The position numbers and the translations under genes are program-made. The notes under the pieces are model-generated. The model saw only the letters and a list, made by a program, of their open reading frames with translations, made no database searches and was not told the DNA's origin. DNA of 64,000 nucleotides from Saccharopolyspora thermophila (GTDB taxonomy: Bacteria > Actinomycetota > Actinomycetes > Mycobacteriales > Pseudonocardiaceae), in NCBI RefSeq assembly GCF_014646075.1, contig NZ_BMMT01000019.1, forward strand, positions 37,518-101,517, in the 5' to 3' direction. Shown here in pieces: positions 18,454-26,649 of the stretch. Each line of letters starts with the position of its first letter. Position 1 is the stretch's first letter.

Positions 18454-18473
18454 CCAGGCGAGCCACCGCCTGG
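18454..18473 (-). repeat. Inverted repeat in the GT4 leader
   Basis: CCAGGCG, six bases, CGCCTGG: a 7-bp stem between the CIRCE operator and the ribosome-binding site of the GT4 gene. It would fold in the mRNA leader and could affect stability or translation. Confidence 0.4.
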
Positions 18474-18480
18474 TTTTCAG

Positions 18481-18507
18481 TTAGCACTCCCCCACAAAGA
18501 GTGCTAA
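18481..18507. promoter_or_regulatory. Perfect CIRCE element (HrcA operator)
   Basis: TTAGCACTC, nine bases (CCCCACAAA), GAGTGCTAA: an exact match to the CIRCE consensus TTAGCACTC-N9-GAGTGCTAA, the operator of the heat-shock repressor HrcA. In actinobacteria it normally stands before groES-groEL or groEL2. Here no chaperone gene is near; the closest start in either direction is the GT4 gene, 45 bases away on the minus strand. Confidence 0.93.
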
Positions 18508-18991
18508 CACGCGTCGATGCCCCCGACAAGCGAACACACGCGGCCATTTCATGTGAAACAGATCACATGTAACGCGAAAAGAGCTGCGCCGCAGTCGGTT
18601 TCGTCTCTCAGCTCACACAGCCCGACGCGCCCGCGTCCTGTGAGGACAGCAACAAGCGGACCGCCCCAACCACTCGCGGCGCCGAGGCGGGCGGGACAAT
18701 CGACGCGGACCCCGCTCTTCGGCGATGCTCTGCCGCAAGATGCACCGGGCGCTCCGATCCGCTGACGTGCCCCCGCACACCGAGCACAGTGGACGGAGGT
18801 GACCGCCGCGACCGAAGTTCCGCGGAACGCTTTCTGGCGGAACGCTTTCTGATCGGCACGCGGCACCGGGACTTCTTGCCGTTGCGCCCCTCGCCGCGTG
18901 GTGCCTACGTTCGGGTCGCCGGGGTCGTCGACCTCGGCGCGCCGGCCGCGCACCGGGCACGCCCCGGCCCGAGATCAGGCGAGGAGGATTC
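18508..18991. other. Intergenic regulatory region
   Basis: 484 bases between the divergent GT4 operon and the small membrane protein gene. It holds the CRP-type palindrome at 18550-18569. No supported gene is seen; a GAGGAGG ribosome-binding site for the next gene lies at its end. Confidence 0.6.
18550..18569. promoter_or_regulatory. CRP/GlxR-type operator
   Basis: CATGTGA, six bases (AACAGA), TCACATG: a perfect palindrome containing TGTGA-N6-TCACA, the consensus of CRP-family cAMP receptors. It lies 42 bp beyond the CIRCE element and about 115 bp upstream of the GT4 start, so cAMP-dependent activation or repression of the glycan operon is plausible. It could also serve the gene at 18992. 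Confidence 0.75.
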
Positions 18992-19306
18992 ATGGCAAGC
19001 CCTCAACGCACCCGATCAACAGGCGGCCGGGCCGCCGGGGCCCAGCGAGCGAAGGCCGAGACCAGCCACGGCCCGACCCTCCACCTCCCCGGGGTCACCG
19101 CCGAGTTCCACCGCCCGGACCTGCACGTGCCGAGCCGGCAGGATCTCGACAACGCGGTCAGCACCGCACGCCGGTACCTGCCACCACCGGACCAGCTGAC
19201 CTACTACGCGGGCCTGGGCCTCGTCGCGGCCCTGGGCGTGATCGAATGGCCGGTCGCCGCCGCGATCGGGATCGGCACGGCCATGACGGGCCGAGCCGCC
19301 CGGTAA
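18992..19306 (+). CDS. Small membrane protein of unknown function
   Basis: A 104-residue protein. The first 30 residues are basic and low in complexity; the middle has [20 protein letters not shown]; the C-terminal part (about 69-98) is a hydrophobic hairpin or long helix ([20 protein letters not shown]) ending in a short basic tail. I do not recognise the family. GAGGAGG precedes the ATG and a perfect hairpin overlaps the stop, so it is a well-delimited single-gene unit. Confidence 0.7.
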   Translation: MASPQRTRSTGGRAAGAQRAKAETSHGPTLHLPGVTAEFHRPDLHVPSRQDLDNAVSTARRYLPPPDQLTYYAGLGLVAALGVIEWPVAAAIGIGTAMTGRAAR

Positions 19307-19333
19307 CCCGCGGCGGACGCCGCGGGTTACCGG
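19300..19333 (+). terminator. Perfect 15-bp hairpin terminator
   Basis: Left arm CCGGTAACCCGCGGC (19300-19314), loop GGAC, right arm 19319-19333. The stem includes the TAA stop codon of the small membrane protein gene. No U-tract follows. Confidence 0.8.
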
Positions 19334-19541
19334 CGGCCGCCGGCAGGCCACCGCGCTGGCGCCTGGAGGTCAACCTCCGCATCCTCGATCTTTCAGACCA
19401 GGGTGGTCGCTGCGACGCGGTGAGCCTTCCCGGCTTCGCGATGCCCCGCGTGCCATGCGGGGCACCGCGTGCCGTGCAGGCGGACCCGCCTGGCTCGTGC
19501 GTGGGTACCCGTGGGTCAGGACCGATGGGAAGGATCCGCTC

Positions 19542-20600
19542 GTGACGTCATCCGGCGTGCCGAGGATGCGGGCGTGGAGCGTGCGCGCACCAGGCGCGAT
19601 CGAGACCGGGCCGTTGAGCTGCCAAGAGCGGCCCGTGCCGACTCCCGCGCGGGACGAACTGCTGGTCGAGGTCCTGGCGTGCGGGGTGTGCCGGACCGAC
19701 CTGCACGTCAGCGAGGGTGACCTGCCGGTGCACCGCGAGCACGTGGTGCCCGGCCACGAGGTCGTCGGCCGGGTCGTCGCGCACGGCGAGGACGCCACCA
19801 CCTTCCGGGTCGGCGAACGCGTCGGTGCGGCCTGGCTTCGCCACACCTGCGGGGAATGCGCGTTCTGCCGCCGGGGCGACGAGAATCTCTGCCCACGATC
19901 CCGCTACACCGGATGGGACGCCGACGGCGGTTACGCCCAGTACACCACCGTGCCCGCGGCCTACGCCTACCGACTGCCCACCGAGATCGACAGCGTCGCA
20001 CTCGCGCCACTGCTGTGCGCGGGCATCATCGGCTACCGCGCACTCCGCCGGGCGTCGCTGCCGGAAGGTGGCCGACTGGGCCTCTACGGGTTCGGCGGCA
20101 GCGCCCACCTGTGCGCACAGGTTGCGCTCGCGCAAGGCGCCCGAGTCCACGTCCTCACCCGCGGCGAAGCGGCACAGCGACTCGCCCTCCAGCTCGGCGC
20201 GACCTCCGCGCGCGAGGCCTACGACACACCGCCCGAACTCCTGGACAGCGCGATCCTGTTCGCCCCGGTGGGAGACCTGGTTCCGGTCGCCCTGCGCGCG
20301 CTGGACCGAGGCGGCGTGCTCGCCATCGCCGGAATCCACCTCACCGACATCCCCGCGCTGAACTACGAAAGGGAGCTGTTCTACGAAAAGCAGCTGCGCA
20401 GCGTCACCTCGAACACCCGCCAGGACGGGCAGGAATTTCTCGAACTGGCCGCCCGCCACGGGGTGCGGGCCACGACCCACGCCTACCCGCTGGGGGCAGC
20501 GCAGCAAGCGCTGCAGGACCTCAAGGCGGGCCGCTTCGACGGTGCGGCAGTGCTCGTCAACGAAGACGCGGCACCCGGCCCGGGCGCGACCGGCGCCTGA
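19542..20600 (+). CDS. Zinc-dependent alcohol dehydrogenase
   Basis: A 352-residue medium-chain dehydrogenase. Catalytic zinc ligands lie in [10 protein letters not shown] and GHEVVG; the structural zinc loop is [15 protein letters not shown]; the nucleotide site is [16 protein letters not shown]. The variant resembles actinobacterial AdhA/AdhP-type alcohol dehydrogenases. GTG at 19542 is chosen because GGGAAGGA lies 7 bases upstream; the ATG at 19566 (MRAWSV) is the common family start but lacks a spaced ribosome-binding site. A small gene and a DsbA-like gene follow on the same strand and may be co-transcribed. Confidence 0.88.
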   Translation: MTSSGVPRMRAWSVRAPGAIETGPLSCQERPVPTPARDELLVEVLACGVCRTDLHVSEGDLPVHREHVVPGHEVVGRVVAHGEDATTFRVGERVGAAWLRHTCGECAFCRRGDENLCPRSRYTGWDADGGYAQYTTVPAAYAYRLPTEIDSVALAPLLCAGIIGYRALRRASLPEGGRLGLYGFGGSAHLCAQVALAQGARVHVLTRGEAAQRLALQLGATSAREAYDTPPELLDSAILFAPVGDLVPVALRALDRGGVLAIAGIHLTDIPALNYERELFYEKQLRSVTSNTRQDGQEFLELAARHGVRATTHAYPLGAAQQALQDLKAGRFDGAAVLVNEDAAPGPGATGA

Positions 20601-20627
20601 ACCCGGCCCCAGCGACAGGAGGCCACA

Positions 20628-20831
20628 GTGGTCACCCAGCTCGACGGCCACGCCGCTGCGCTGCGTGCGGAACTCGAACCGGGCACCTCCGTGCGCACCA
20701 CGCACCGAGCACGGCCAGCCATTTTCAGTCCTCAGTGGACCATGCTCTCGGCAGATGGTGTGGCCGGGACACGTCTGCTCCTCCGCGCAGCGCACGGGGT
20801 GCCGGGTCCGCGTCCGGCTGGAGCGGAATGA
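20628..20831 (+). CDS. Small protein, possible remnant of a larger gene
   Basis: A 67-residue frame starting at GTG 20628 behind CAGGAGG, beginning VTQLDGHAAALRAELEPG and ending at a TGA that overlaps the next ATG. I do not recognise it. Good translation signals at both ends suggest it is translated, while the arginine- and proline-rich second half looks less like a folded protein. It may be a degraded longer gene kept for translational coupling. Confidence 0.45.
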   Translation: MVTQLDGHAAALRAELEPGTSVRTTHRARPAIFSPQWTMLSADGVAGTRLLLRAAHGVPGPRPAGAE

Positions 20832-21481
20832 TCGCCAGGAACAACGCCACCCCGGCTCGTGTTGACCCGGGCATGACCGCCACGTTCTCCGTCACCTGGG
20901 ACTACCGGTGCCCGTTCGCCCGCAACGCGCACGAGCACCTGCTCACCGGTCTGGCCGCGGGCGCCGACTGGCAAATCCGCTTCCTGCCGTTCTCGCTCGG
21001 CCAGGCACACGTCGAGCCGGGCGAGACCAGCGTCTGGGACGAACCCGCGCAGGACACCGGGATCATCGCCCTGCAGGCCGGTGTCGTCGTCCGGGACGAG
21101 TTCCCGGAGCAGTTCTCCGGGGTGCACCGCGCCCTGTTCGCGGCTCGCCACGACAAGGGGCTGCACCTGGAGGACCGATCCGTGATCCACCATGTCCTCA
21201 CCGAGGGTGGGGTCCCCGCCGACGCGGTGTTCGCCCGCATCGACGACGGATCGGCTTTGCAACGGGTGCGCACCGAGCACGAGCAGTTCGTGGCCTCGCA
21301 CAACGTGTGGGGCGTGCCGACCTTCATCGCCGACGACCAGGCGGTGTTCGTCCGGCTGATGAAACGCGCACCGGTGGGCGCCGACGCGGCCGAGTCCGTC
21401 CGGACGATCGAACGCGTGGTCGACCTGCTGACGGAGTGGACCGACCTCAACGAGTTCAAGCGCACCTCCGTCCCCCGCTGA
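20828..21481 (+). CDS. DsbA family thioredoxin-fold protein
   Basis: A 217-residue protein of the DsbA/FrnE-type oxidoreductase family. The active site region is FSVTWDYRCPFARNAHEHL with one cysteine (CPFA), so it is not a CxxC disulfide oxidase; the cis-proline loop is NVWGVPTFI. Such one-cysteine members work with mycothiol or as isomerase/transferase types. Start ATG 20828 overlaps the previous stop and follows GGAGCGGA; ATG 20873 is the alternative and begins directly at the domain. Confidence 0.82.
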   Translation: MIARNNATPARVDPGMTATFSVTWDYRCPFARNAHEHLLTGLAAGADWQIRFLPFSLGQAHVEPGETSVWDEPAQDTGIIALQAGVVVRDEFPEQFSGVHRALFAARHDKGLHLEDRSVIHHVLTEGGVPADAVFARIDDGSALQRVRTEHEQFVASHNVWGVPTFIADDQAVFVRLMKRAPVGADAAESVRTIERVVDLLTEWTDLNEFKRTSVPR

Positions 21482-21583
21482 CCAGACGATGTCCGCGTGC
21501 GATCCGTCGGCCACGCCTCCGGGCTGGCGACGCCTGACTGGCGATGCCTGCGGCGGGTACGAGAGCGGGCAGAACCGGCTCCG

Positions 21584-22633
21584 TCACCGGATCCGTCCGA
21601 TCAGTGACCGGCCCAGCGCTTCGAAACCGGCGCGGATCTCCGCGGGCATCGGCACCGAGGCGAGGCAGTCCGCAACACCCGTCAGGTGCCGCGCGGCCTC
21701 GCGTTCGGTGAACTCCCGCCCACCGGCGTCCTCGACGAGCTGCGCCGCGAGCCGCAGGTCGGCGTCGGTCCGCAGCCCGGCGTCGAGCAGCGCCACCAGG
21801 CGCGAGCTCGCTGGGGTTTCCGCGGCCAGTGCGGCGATGATCGGCAGCGTCTTTTTGCCCTCTCGCAGATCCCCGAACACCGGCTTGCCGGTCGCCGTCG
21901 GATCGCCCCAGATGCCCAGCACGTCGTCGGTGCACTGGAAGGCCAGTCCCAGGTGGCGTCCCAGTCGGTCGAAGCACCCCGCGACCGCGTCGTCCGCCCC
22001 GGCTAACAGGGCTCCCGCGGACGCCGAAAAGCCCAGCAGCGCACCGGTTTTCGCTACCGCCATCACCTCGTACTCGGCGATGCGCACGGCGTGCTCACCC
22101 GCCCAGGGCCGTTCGGTGAAGCGGATGTCCTCAACCTGACCGATAGCCATCTCCCGCATTGCAGCGGCGAGGCGTTCCGCCGCGGCGGCACCGGTGTTCG
22201 GGCCGCTCCCGCCGAGCAGAACCCCGAACGCTTCGGAGTGCAGTGCATCCCCGATCAGAATCGCCGCCGGGACGCCGTACGCCTTCCACACCGCGGGCTG
22301 GCCGCGCCGCAGTTCGTCGCCGTCGACGATGTCGTCGTGGATCAGGCTGAAGTTGTGGACGAGTTCGGCGGCGGCAGCGGCGGGCACCGCGTCCGACGGG
22401 GCGCCGCCGACCGCCTCCGCGGCAAGCACCGCCAGGGTCGGCCGAATGGCCTTGCCCGCGGCGAAGGAATCCCCCGACTGCCAGCCGAAGTGGTACGCGC
22501 CGATCCCCGCCAGCGCCCCGCCGAGCCGCCCGACGGCGGCTCGCAGCACCGGTTCGGTGAGCTCGCGAGCGCGTCTGCTCGCACTCATCACCACGTCGTG
22601 ATCACTGTCCGCGATCACTGTCATCCTCGTCAT
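21584..22633 (-). CDS. Polyprenyl diphosphate synthase (second copy)
   Basis: A 349-residue isoprenyl diphosphate synthase. The first Asp-rich motif is DDIVD (100-104) followed by GDELRRG; the second is DDVLGIWGD (from 236), a common actinobacterial variant. KAIRP and KTGALL contact the diphosphates. The ATG at 22633 follows GGAGAGAGG. No cyclase or prenyltransferase lies beside it; it could supply the cluster at 4.5-14.8 kb or serve general C15/C20 synthesis. The two synthases are clearly distinct in sequence, so they are not a recent duplication. Confidence 0.9.
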   Translation of the reverse strand: MTRMTVIADSDHDVVMSASRRARELTEPVLRAAVGRLGGALAGIGAYHFGWQSGDSFAAGKAIRPTLAVLAAEAVGGAPSDAVPAAAAAELVHNFSLIHDDIVDGDELRRGQPAVWKAYGVPAAILIGDALHSEAFGVLLGGSGPNTGAAAAERLAAAMREMAIGQVEDIRFTERPWAGEHAVRIAEYEVMAVAKTGALLGFSASAGALLAGADDAVAGCFDRLGRHLGLAFQCTDDVLGIWGDPTATGKPVFGDLREGKKTLPIIAALAAETPASSRLVALLDAGLRTDADLRLAAQLVEDAGGREFTEREAARHLTGVADCLASVPMPAEIRAGFEALGRSLIGRIR

Positions 22634-23562
22634 GATCGGCCTCTCTCCTGGTTCTCGAACTCCCCGGGCACGATCCACGCTATGGGCCCGGAGCGTCGAT
22701 GGGATCGGCCGAAGTGGCAGCCGAGATCAACCGATCGGCCGGGAAAGCGGTCCCGACACCTCATACTTTCGGCCTAAGTGCTTCCGGTGCCTCGTGGCGC
22801 CCAGCGCACCGCGGCGCCGCGGAAACGGCGGCGAAAACCCCGGCCGTGCCGGTGGTCGCGTCCTCACCGAGGTCCTCCCACACCACGTTCCACAGGGTGC
22901 AGCCGCCCCGGGCGGTGCGTCCGTCCGCTGCGGACACTCCGATAACCACAGAGGACACTGTGGCCACGTCGTCCGGGACGACCGTGGCGGGCTGCCCCTC
23001 GCCCTGGCCGCCGTCGCCGAGACCGCCGGTGCCGTGGTAGCGATCACCGTTGCCGTCGAAGACCGCGCCGGACCCGACCTCGATGGCGGCGGCCACCGGA
23101 TCATCGGCATTGCGGTGCCGAACAGCGATTCGACGACTTACACATGGGAAACATCAGCGAGACGCTCGTTCCCTTCCACCGCAAGAAGGCGTGTTTAGCG
23201 AGCTGAAGCCTTCTCGAAAACATGATGTTCGTGCTGGTCAGCAGCCATTTCTGGGCTGCTCAGCGCCTTACGCCGGGTGCGGCGGCAGAGCTATCCTGCA
23301 CATGCGGTGGGATCCACGCGACGGGGGGAGGTGTCGGGTGGCCCGGACAATGCTGGTATGCCGAGCGGTCTCTGCCGACCGGATGCGCGCCCGCTCCGGT
23401 CACGCCGCGGACCACCGCTACACCCGCAGGGAAAGTCCCCAGCAGTCACCGCACGATCTGCACGCCAGTCACGGACGGCAATCGCGGCCCGGGCGCGCAC
23501 GCGCCGCCGATCACGACGGCATTACTGCCGGTGGATGAATGTAACACGAGGAGGCGAATCCG
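22634..23562. other. Long intergenic region without a supported gene
   Basis: 929 bases between the divergent polyprenyl synthase and the PQQ module. Several short frames exist on both strands, none with a recognisable domain or a good start signal. A 7-bp inverted repeat (AGAAGGC / GCCTTCT, 23184-23214) is visible. The end carries GAGGAGG before the next gene. It may hold regulatory DNA or decayed genes. Confidence 0.5.
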
Positions 23563-24033
23563 ATGGCGACCACCGCGAAGGAACGGGAGCTGTCGGCGTT
23601 GGTGAGCGAGATCGGCCTGGACAGGCAGAACGGGGCGATGCTGGGGCGCCTGGTGACCCATGGGAACCTCGGGTACGCCCAGGAGGAGTCCGGCGGCCGC
23701 ATGCGCGCCCAGATCCGGATCCCGCCCGACGAGCTGGTCTGGGATCCCGCGATCCTGATCATGCCGCACGGCGGCGAACTCGAACTTGAGATCATCAACG
23801 ATGACCAGAACACGCACTGCGCGCTCCTCCCGAGCAACGGCGACAGCAAGTTCATCTGGTTGCCGATCCACTCTCGGGGACGCGCCGTGCTCGATCTCGA
23901 CGGCCCGGGCTGCTACTGGTACAGCTCCCCCGTTGGCAACGACGAAGGCCGGGGTCTCACCGGTGTGATCGCCGTGCTGGGAGACGCCCCGCAAGAGGCC
24001 CGCCTGGACCGCCCGGACCAGCCACGACCCTAG
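23563..24033 (+). CDS. PQQ-associated cupredoxin-like protein (MSMEG_3727 type)
   Basis: A 156-residue protein without a signal peptide. The central b-rich part has LVWDPAILIMPHGGELELEI, then NTHCALLPSNG and GPGCYWYSSPVGND, a cupredoxin-like layout with His, Cys and Met/His candidates for a copper or redox site. It stands 13 bases ahead of a PQQ alcohol dehydrogenase, as in mycobacteria, and is probably its electron acceptor or assembly partner. That role is inferred from the neighbourhood. GAGGAGG precedes the ATG. Confidence 0.75.
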   Translation: MATTAKERELSALVSEIGLDRQNGAMLGRLVTHGNLGYAQEESGGRMRAQIRIPPDELVWDPAILIMPHGGELELEIINDDQNTHCALLPSNGDSKFIWLPIHSRGRAVLDLDGPGCYWYSSPVGNDEGRGLTGVIAVLGDAPQEARLDRPDQPRP

Positions 24034-24046
24034 GAAGGAGCCGGTG

Positions 24047-25732
24047 ATGACGGAATACGTGGATGCGGGGGAGGCCGTCAACCAGGCGTCCTTGAGTGGT
24101 GTGGTCGGCACCGCGCCGCCGGTGGCCCGCGACGTCACGTACGACCGCATTCTCCAGGCCCGTCAGGAACCGCAGAACTGGCTGACCTACTACGGCACCT
24201 ATGACGGGCAGCGGTACAGCTCGCTGGACCAGATCAACCGGGACACCGTGCGGCGCCTCACACCCGCGTGGGTGTTCCAGTCCGGCGCGGCGGGACTGCA
24301 CGCGGGCCCGTCGACGTACTCGTTCGAAGCCGCCCCGCTCGTCGTGGACGGCATCATGTACGTCTCGGGCTGGGACGGCTACGTGTGGGCCGTCGACGGC
24401 CGGACCGGCCAGGAGCTGTGGCGGTACAAGCACGCGATCCCCTACGACACGACACTGTGCTGCGGCAACGTCAACCGCGGAGTCGCGGTGGCGAACGGGA
24501 AGGTCTTCGTCGTCACGCTGAACGCCCATGTGCTCGCGCTGGACGCGACCAACGGCAACTGCCTCTGGGACGCCACGTACGGTGACGTGCGGGCCGGGGA
24601 GAGCGCCACGGTCGCACCGCTGGTGGTGAAGGACCTGGTCGTGGTGGGCAGCTCCGGCGGCGAGTTCGGCGTCCGCGGCCACCTCGACGCCTTCGACCAG
24701 GAGACCGGACGGCACGTCTGGCGCCGGTACACCGTGCCGAAGCCCGGCGAGCCCGGGGCCGAGACGTGGCCGGACGGCCCGGCCTGGACGCGGGGCGGCG
24801 GGAACTGCTGGGTCACGGGCACCTACGACGCGGAGCTGAACCTCATGTTCTGGGGTACCGGCAACCCGGCGCCGGACTTCGACGGAGGGGTGCGCGAGGG
24901 CGACAACCTCTTCACCGACAGCGTCATCGCCGTGGACCCGGACAACGGCGAGATCCGCTGGCACTACCAGTACAACCCGCACGACCTGTGGGACTACGAC
25001 AGCACGATGGAGAACATCCTGTTCGATCAGGATGGGCGCAAGCTGCTCGCGCACTTCGACAAGAACGGGTACTTCTACGTGCTCGACCGCACGAACGGCG
25101 AGCTGGTCCGGGTGGCTCCCTTCGTCGAACGGATCACGTGGGGCGAGGTCGACCCCAACGGCAAGATCACGCCCAAGGTGTTCCCGGACGAGGAGGGCAA
25201 GGAAGTCCACTTCTGGCCCGGCCCGGCCGGGGGCAAGGAGTGGACGCACGCGGCCTACAGCCCGAAGACCCAGCTGTTCTACGTCCCGGTACAGGACGTG
25301 GGCGCGAAGGTCACGCGGCGGCGCCGGGAGTTCAGGGAGAGCATCCCCTACTGGGGCGCGAGCGTCACCGTGGACTCCGACGACATGCGGGGGGCGCTGG
25401 CGGCGTTCGACCCGTCGACCGGTCGGCAGGTGTGGAGCTACCCCAACGACGTGCCGATGTGTGCCTCCGTGCTGGCCACCGGCGGTGACCTGGTGTTCGC
25501 CGGCGAGCCCACCGGCGAGTTCGACGCGTTCGACGCGGAGACCGGTGAGCTGCTGTGGCAGTTCCAGACCGGATGCGGCCACCACAGCAGCCCGACCACC
25601 TACAGCATCGACGGCAGGCAGTACCTCGCCGTGCCGGTCGGGTGGGGCGCCTGGGTCGAGGGGTTCCTGCCCTCGATGCTGGGGGCGCCGCACGGTGACG
25701 CGCTCTTCGCGTTCGCGTTGGCGCCGGAGTAG
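24047..25732 (+). CDS. PQQ-dependent alcohol dehydrogenase, lanthanide-type
   Basis: A 561-residue eight-bladed propeller of the methanol/ethanol dehydrogenase family. The vicinal disulfide is C138-C139 (TLCCGNVNRG), a metal ligand is E206 (GGEFGVRG), another lies in GTGNPAPDF, and the catalytic region is PHDLWDYDST with D316 and D318. The second Asp of DYD is the extra ligand found in lanthanide enzymes (XoxF, ExaF/PedH); calcium MxaF has Ala there. No signal peptide is visible, unlike proteobacterial periplasmic enzymes. AGGAAGGAG precedes; ATG 24047 is preferred to GTG 24044 by spacing. The pqqA gene follows. Confidence 0.92.
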   Translation: MTEYVDAGEAVNQASLSGVVGTAPPVARDVTYDRILQARQEPQNWLTYYGTYDGQRYSSLDQINRDTVRRLTPAWVFQSGAAGLHAGPSTYSFEAAPLVVDGIMYVSGWDGYVWAVDGRTGQELWRYKHAIPYDTTLCCGNVNRGVAVANGKVFVVTLNAHVLALDATNGNCLWDATYGDVRAGESATVAPLVVKDLVVVGSSGGEFGVRGHLDAFDQETGRHVWRRYTVPKPGEPGAETWPDGPAWTRGGGNCWVTGTYDAELNLMFWGTGNPAPDFDGGVREGDNLFTDSVIAVDPDNGEIRWHYQYNPHDLWDYDSTMENILFDQDGRKLLAHFDKNGYFYVLDRTNGELVRVAPFVERITWGEVDPNGKITPKVFPDEEGKEVHFWPGPAGGKEWTHAAYSPKTQLFYVPVQDVGAKVTRRRREFRESIPYWGASVTVDSDDMRGALAAFDPSTGRQVWSYPNDVPMCASVLATGGDLVFAGEPTGEFDAFDAETGELLWQFQTGCGHHSSPTTYSIDGRQYLAVPVGWGAWVEGFLPSMLGAPHGDALFAFALAPE

Positions 25733-25761
25733 CCCCGGGAACCGGAGAGGAGGTGCCGGAT

Positions 25762-25872
25762 ATGGACGCTGTCACCGCTCGCGCCGAGCTCCTCGAGTGG
25801 GAGACCCCGGAGTTCGAGGACATCGGGTGCGCGGCCGAGGTGACGATGTACGTCGCGCAGTTGGAGGACTAG
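25762..25872 (+). CDS. pqqA: PQQ precursor peptide PqqA
   Basis: A 36-residue peptide reading MDAVTARAELLEWETPEFED, then IGCAAEVTMYVAQLED. E26 and Y30 form the conserved ExxxY from which PQQ is built, within the typical EVTMYVA segment; WETPEFE is the usual leader part. AGGAGGTG precedes the ATG. It lies 29 bases after the PQQ dehydrogenase gene and is followed by a hairpin and pqqC. Confidence 0.92.
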   Translation: MDAVTARAELLEWETPEFEDIGCAAEVTMYVAQLED

Positions 25873-25878
25873 CAGATC

Positions 25879-25908
25879 CACGGGCGCCGGGGCTTCCCGG
25901 TGCCCGTG
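25879..25908 (+). terminator. Hairpin between pqqA and pqqC (attenuator)
   Basis: A 13-bp stem with one G.U pair (arms 25879-25891 and 25896-25908, loop GCTT) seven bases after the pqqA stop. Placed inside an operon, it could end part of the transcripts or protect the 3' end, giving more PqqA peptide than PqqC enzyme. Confidence 0.55.
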
Positions 25909-25951
25909 CGGTCGCCTGGGGCGCACAAGCGGTGGAGGTGCGGCTGGACCC

Positions 25952-26644
25952 ATGACGACGACGCCCCTCGACACCGACGGCTTCGTCGCGGCGCTGCGTG
26001 CCCAGTCGCGGCGCTACCACGACCAGCACCCGTTCCACGTCAGGATGAACGCGGGGCAGCTGAGCCGCCGGCAGATCCAGGGCTGGGTGGCCAACCGCTT
26101 CTACTACCAGCAGAACATCCCGCGCAAGGACGCCGCCATCCTCAGCAACTGCCCCGACGTCGGCGTACGGCGGCGATGGGTGCGTCGCATCCTCGACCAC
26201 GACGGCACCGCCGATCGCGAGGGCGGCATCGACGCGTGGTTGCGCCTGGCCGAGGCGGTGGAACTGACCCGCGCGGAGGTCTGCGACGAGCGCCACCTCG
26301 TGCCCGGCGTGCGCTTCGCCGTCGACGCCTACGTCACGTTCGCCCGCACCCGGCCCTGGGTCGAGGCGGTGGCGTCGTCGTTGACCGAGCTGTTCGCACC
26401 GGACCTGATGGCCGAGCGGCTCGCCGCGTTCGAGCGCTGCTACCCCTGGATCGACCGCGACGGGCTCCGCTACTTCCGCACCCGCCTGGTCCGCGCGCCC
26501 CGCGACGCCGAACACGCCCTGCAGGTCGTGACCGAGCACTGCCGGTCGGCCGACGAACAGGAACGCGCCGTCGCGGCACTGTCGTTCAAGTGCGAGGTGC
26601 TGTGGAGCATCCTCGACGCCATCGATCAGGCTTTCCCGGACTGA
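25952..26644 (+). CDS. pqqC: Pyrroloquinoline-quinone synthase PqqC
   Basis: A 230-residue helical protein of the usual PqqC length. Typical segments are HPFHVRMNAGQLSRRQIQGW, NRFYYQQNIPRKDAAIL, ILDHDG near residue 82, and the C-terminal FKCEVLWSILDAID. It catalyses the last, cofactor-free oxidative ring closure to PQQ. pqqB, pqqD and pqqE are not in the window, so the pathway must be completed elsewhere. It ends five bases from the convergent exchanger gene. Confidence 0.93.
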   Translation: MTTTPLDTDGFVAALRAQSRRYHDQHPFHVRMNAGQLSRRQIQGWVANRFYYQQNIPRKDAAILSNCPDVGVRRRWVRRILDHDGTADREGGIDAWLRLAEAVELTRAEVCDERHLVPGVRFAVDAYVTFARTRPWVEAVASSLTELFAPDLMAERLAAFERCYPWIDRDGLRYFRTRLVRAPRDAEHALQVVTEHCRSADEQERAVAALSFKCEVLWSILDAIDQAFPD

Positions 26645-26649
26645 AGCCG

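Noticed and set aside
22761..23096. Minus-strand frame of 111 codons in the 22.6-23.5 kb gap
   Set aside because: Its composition is fairly protein-like, but it has no start signal, family match or clear neighbour link.
24047..25732. Calcium-type methanol dehydrogenase
   Set aside because: The DYD motif has the extra Asp of lanthanide enzymes where MxaF has Ala.
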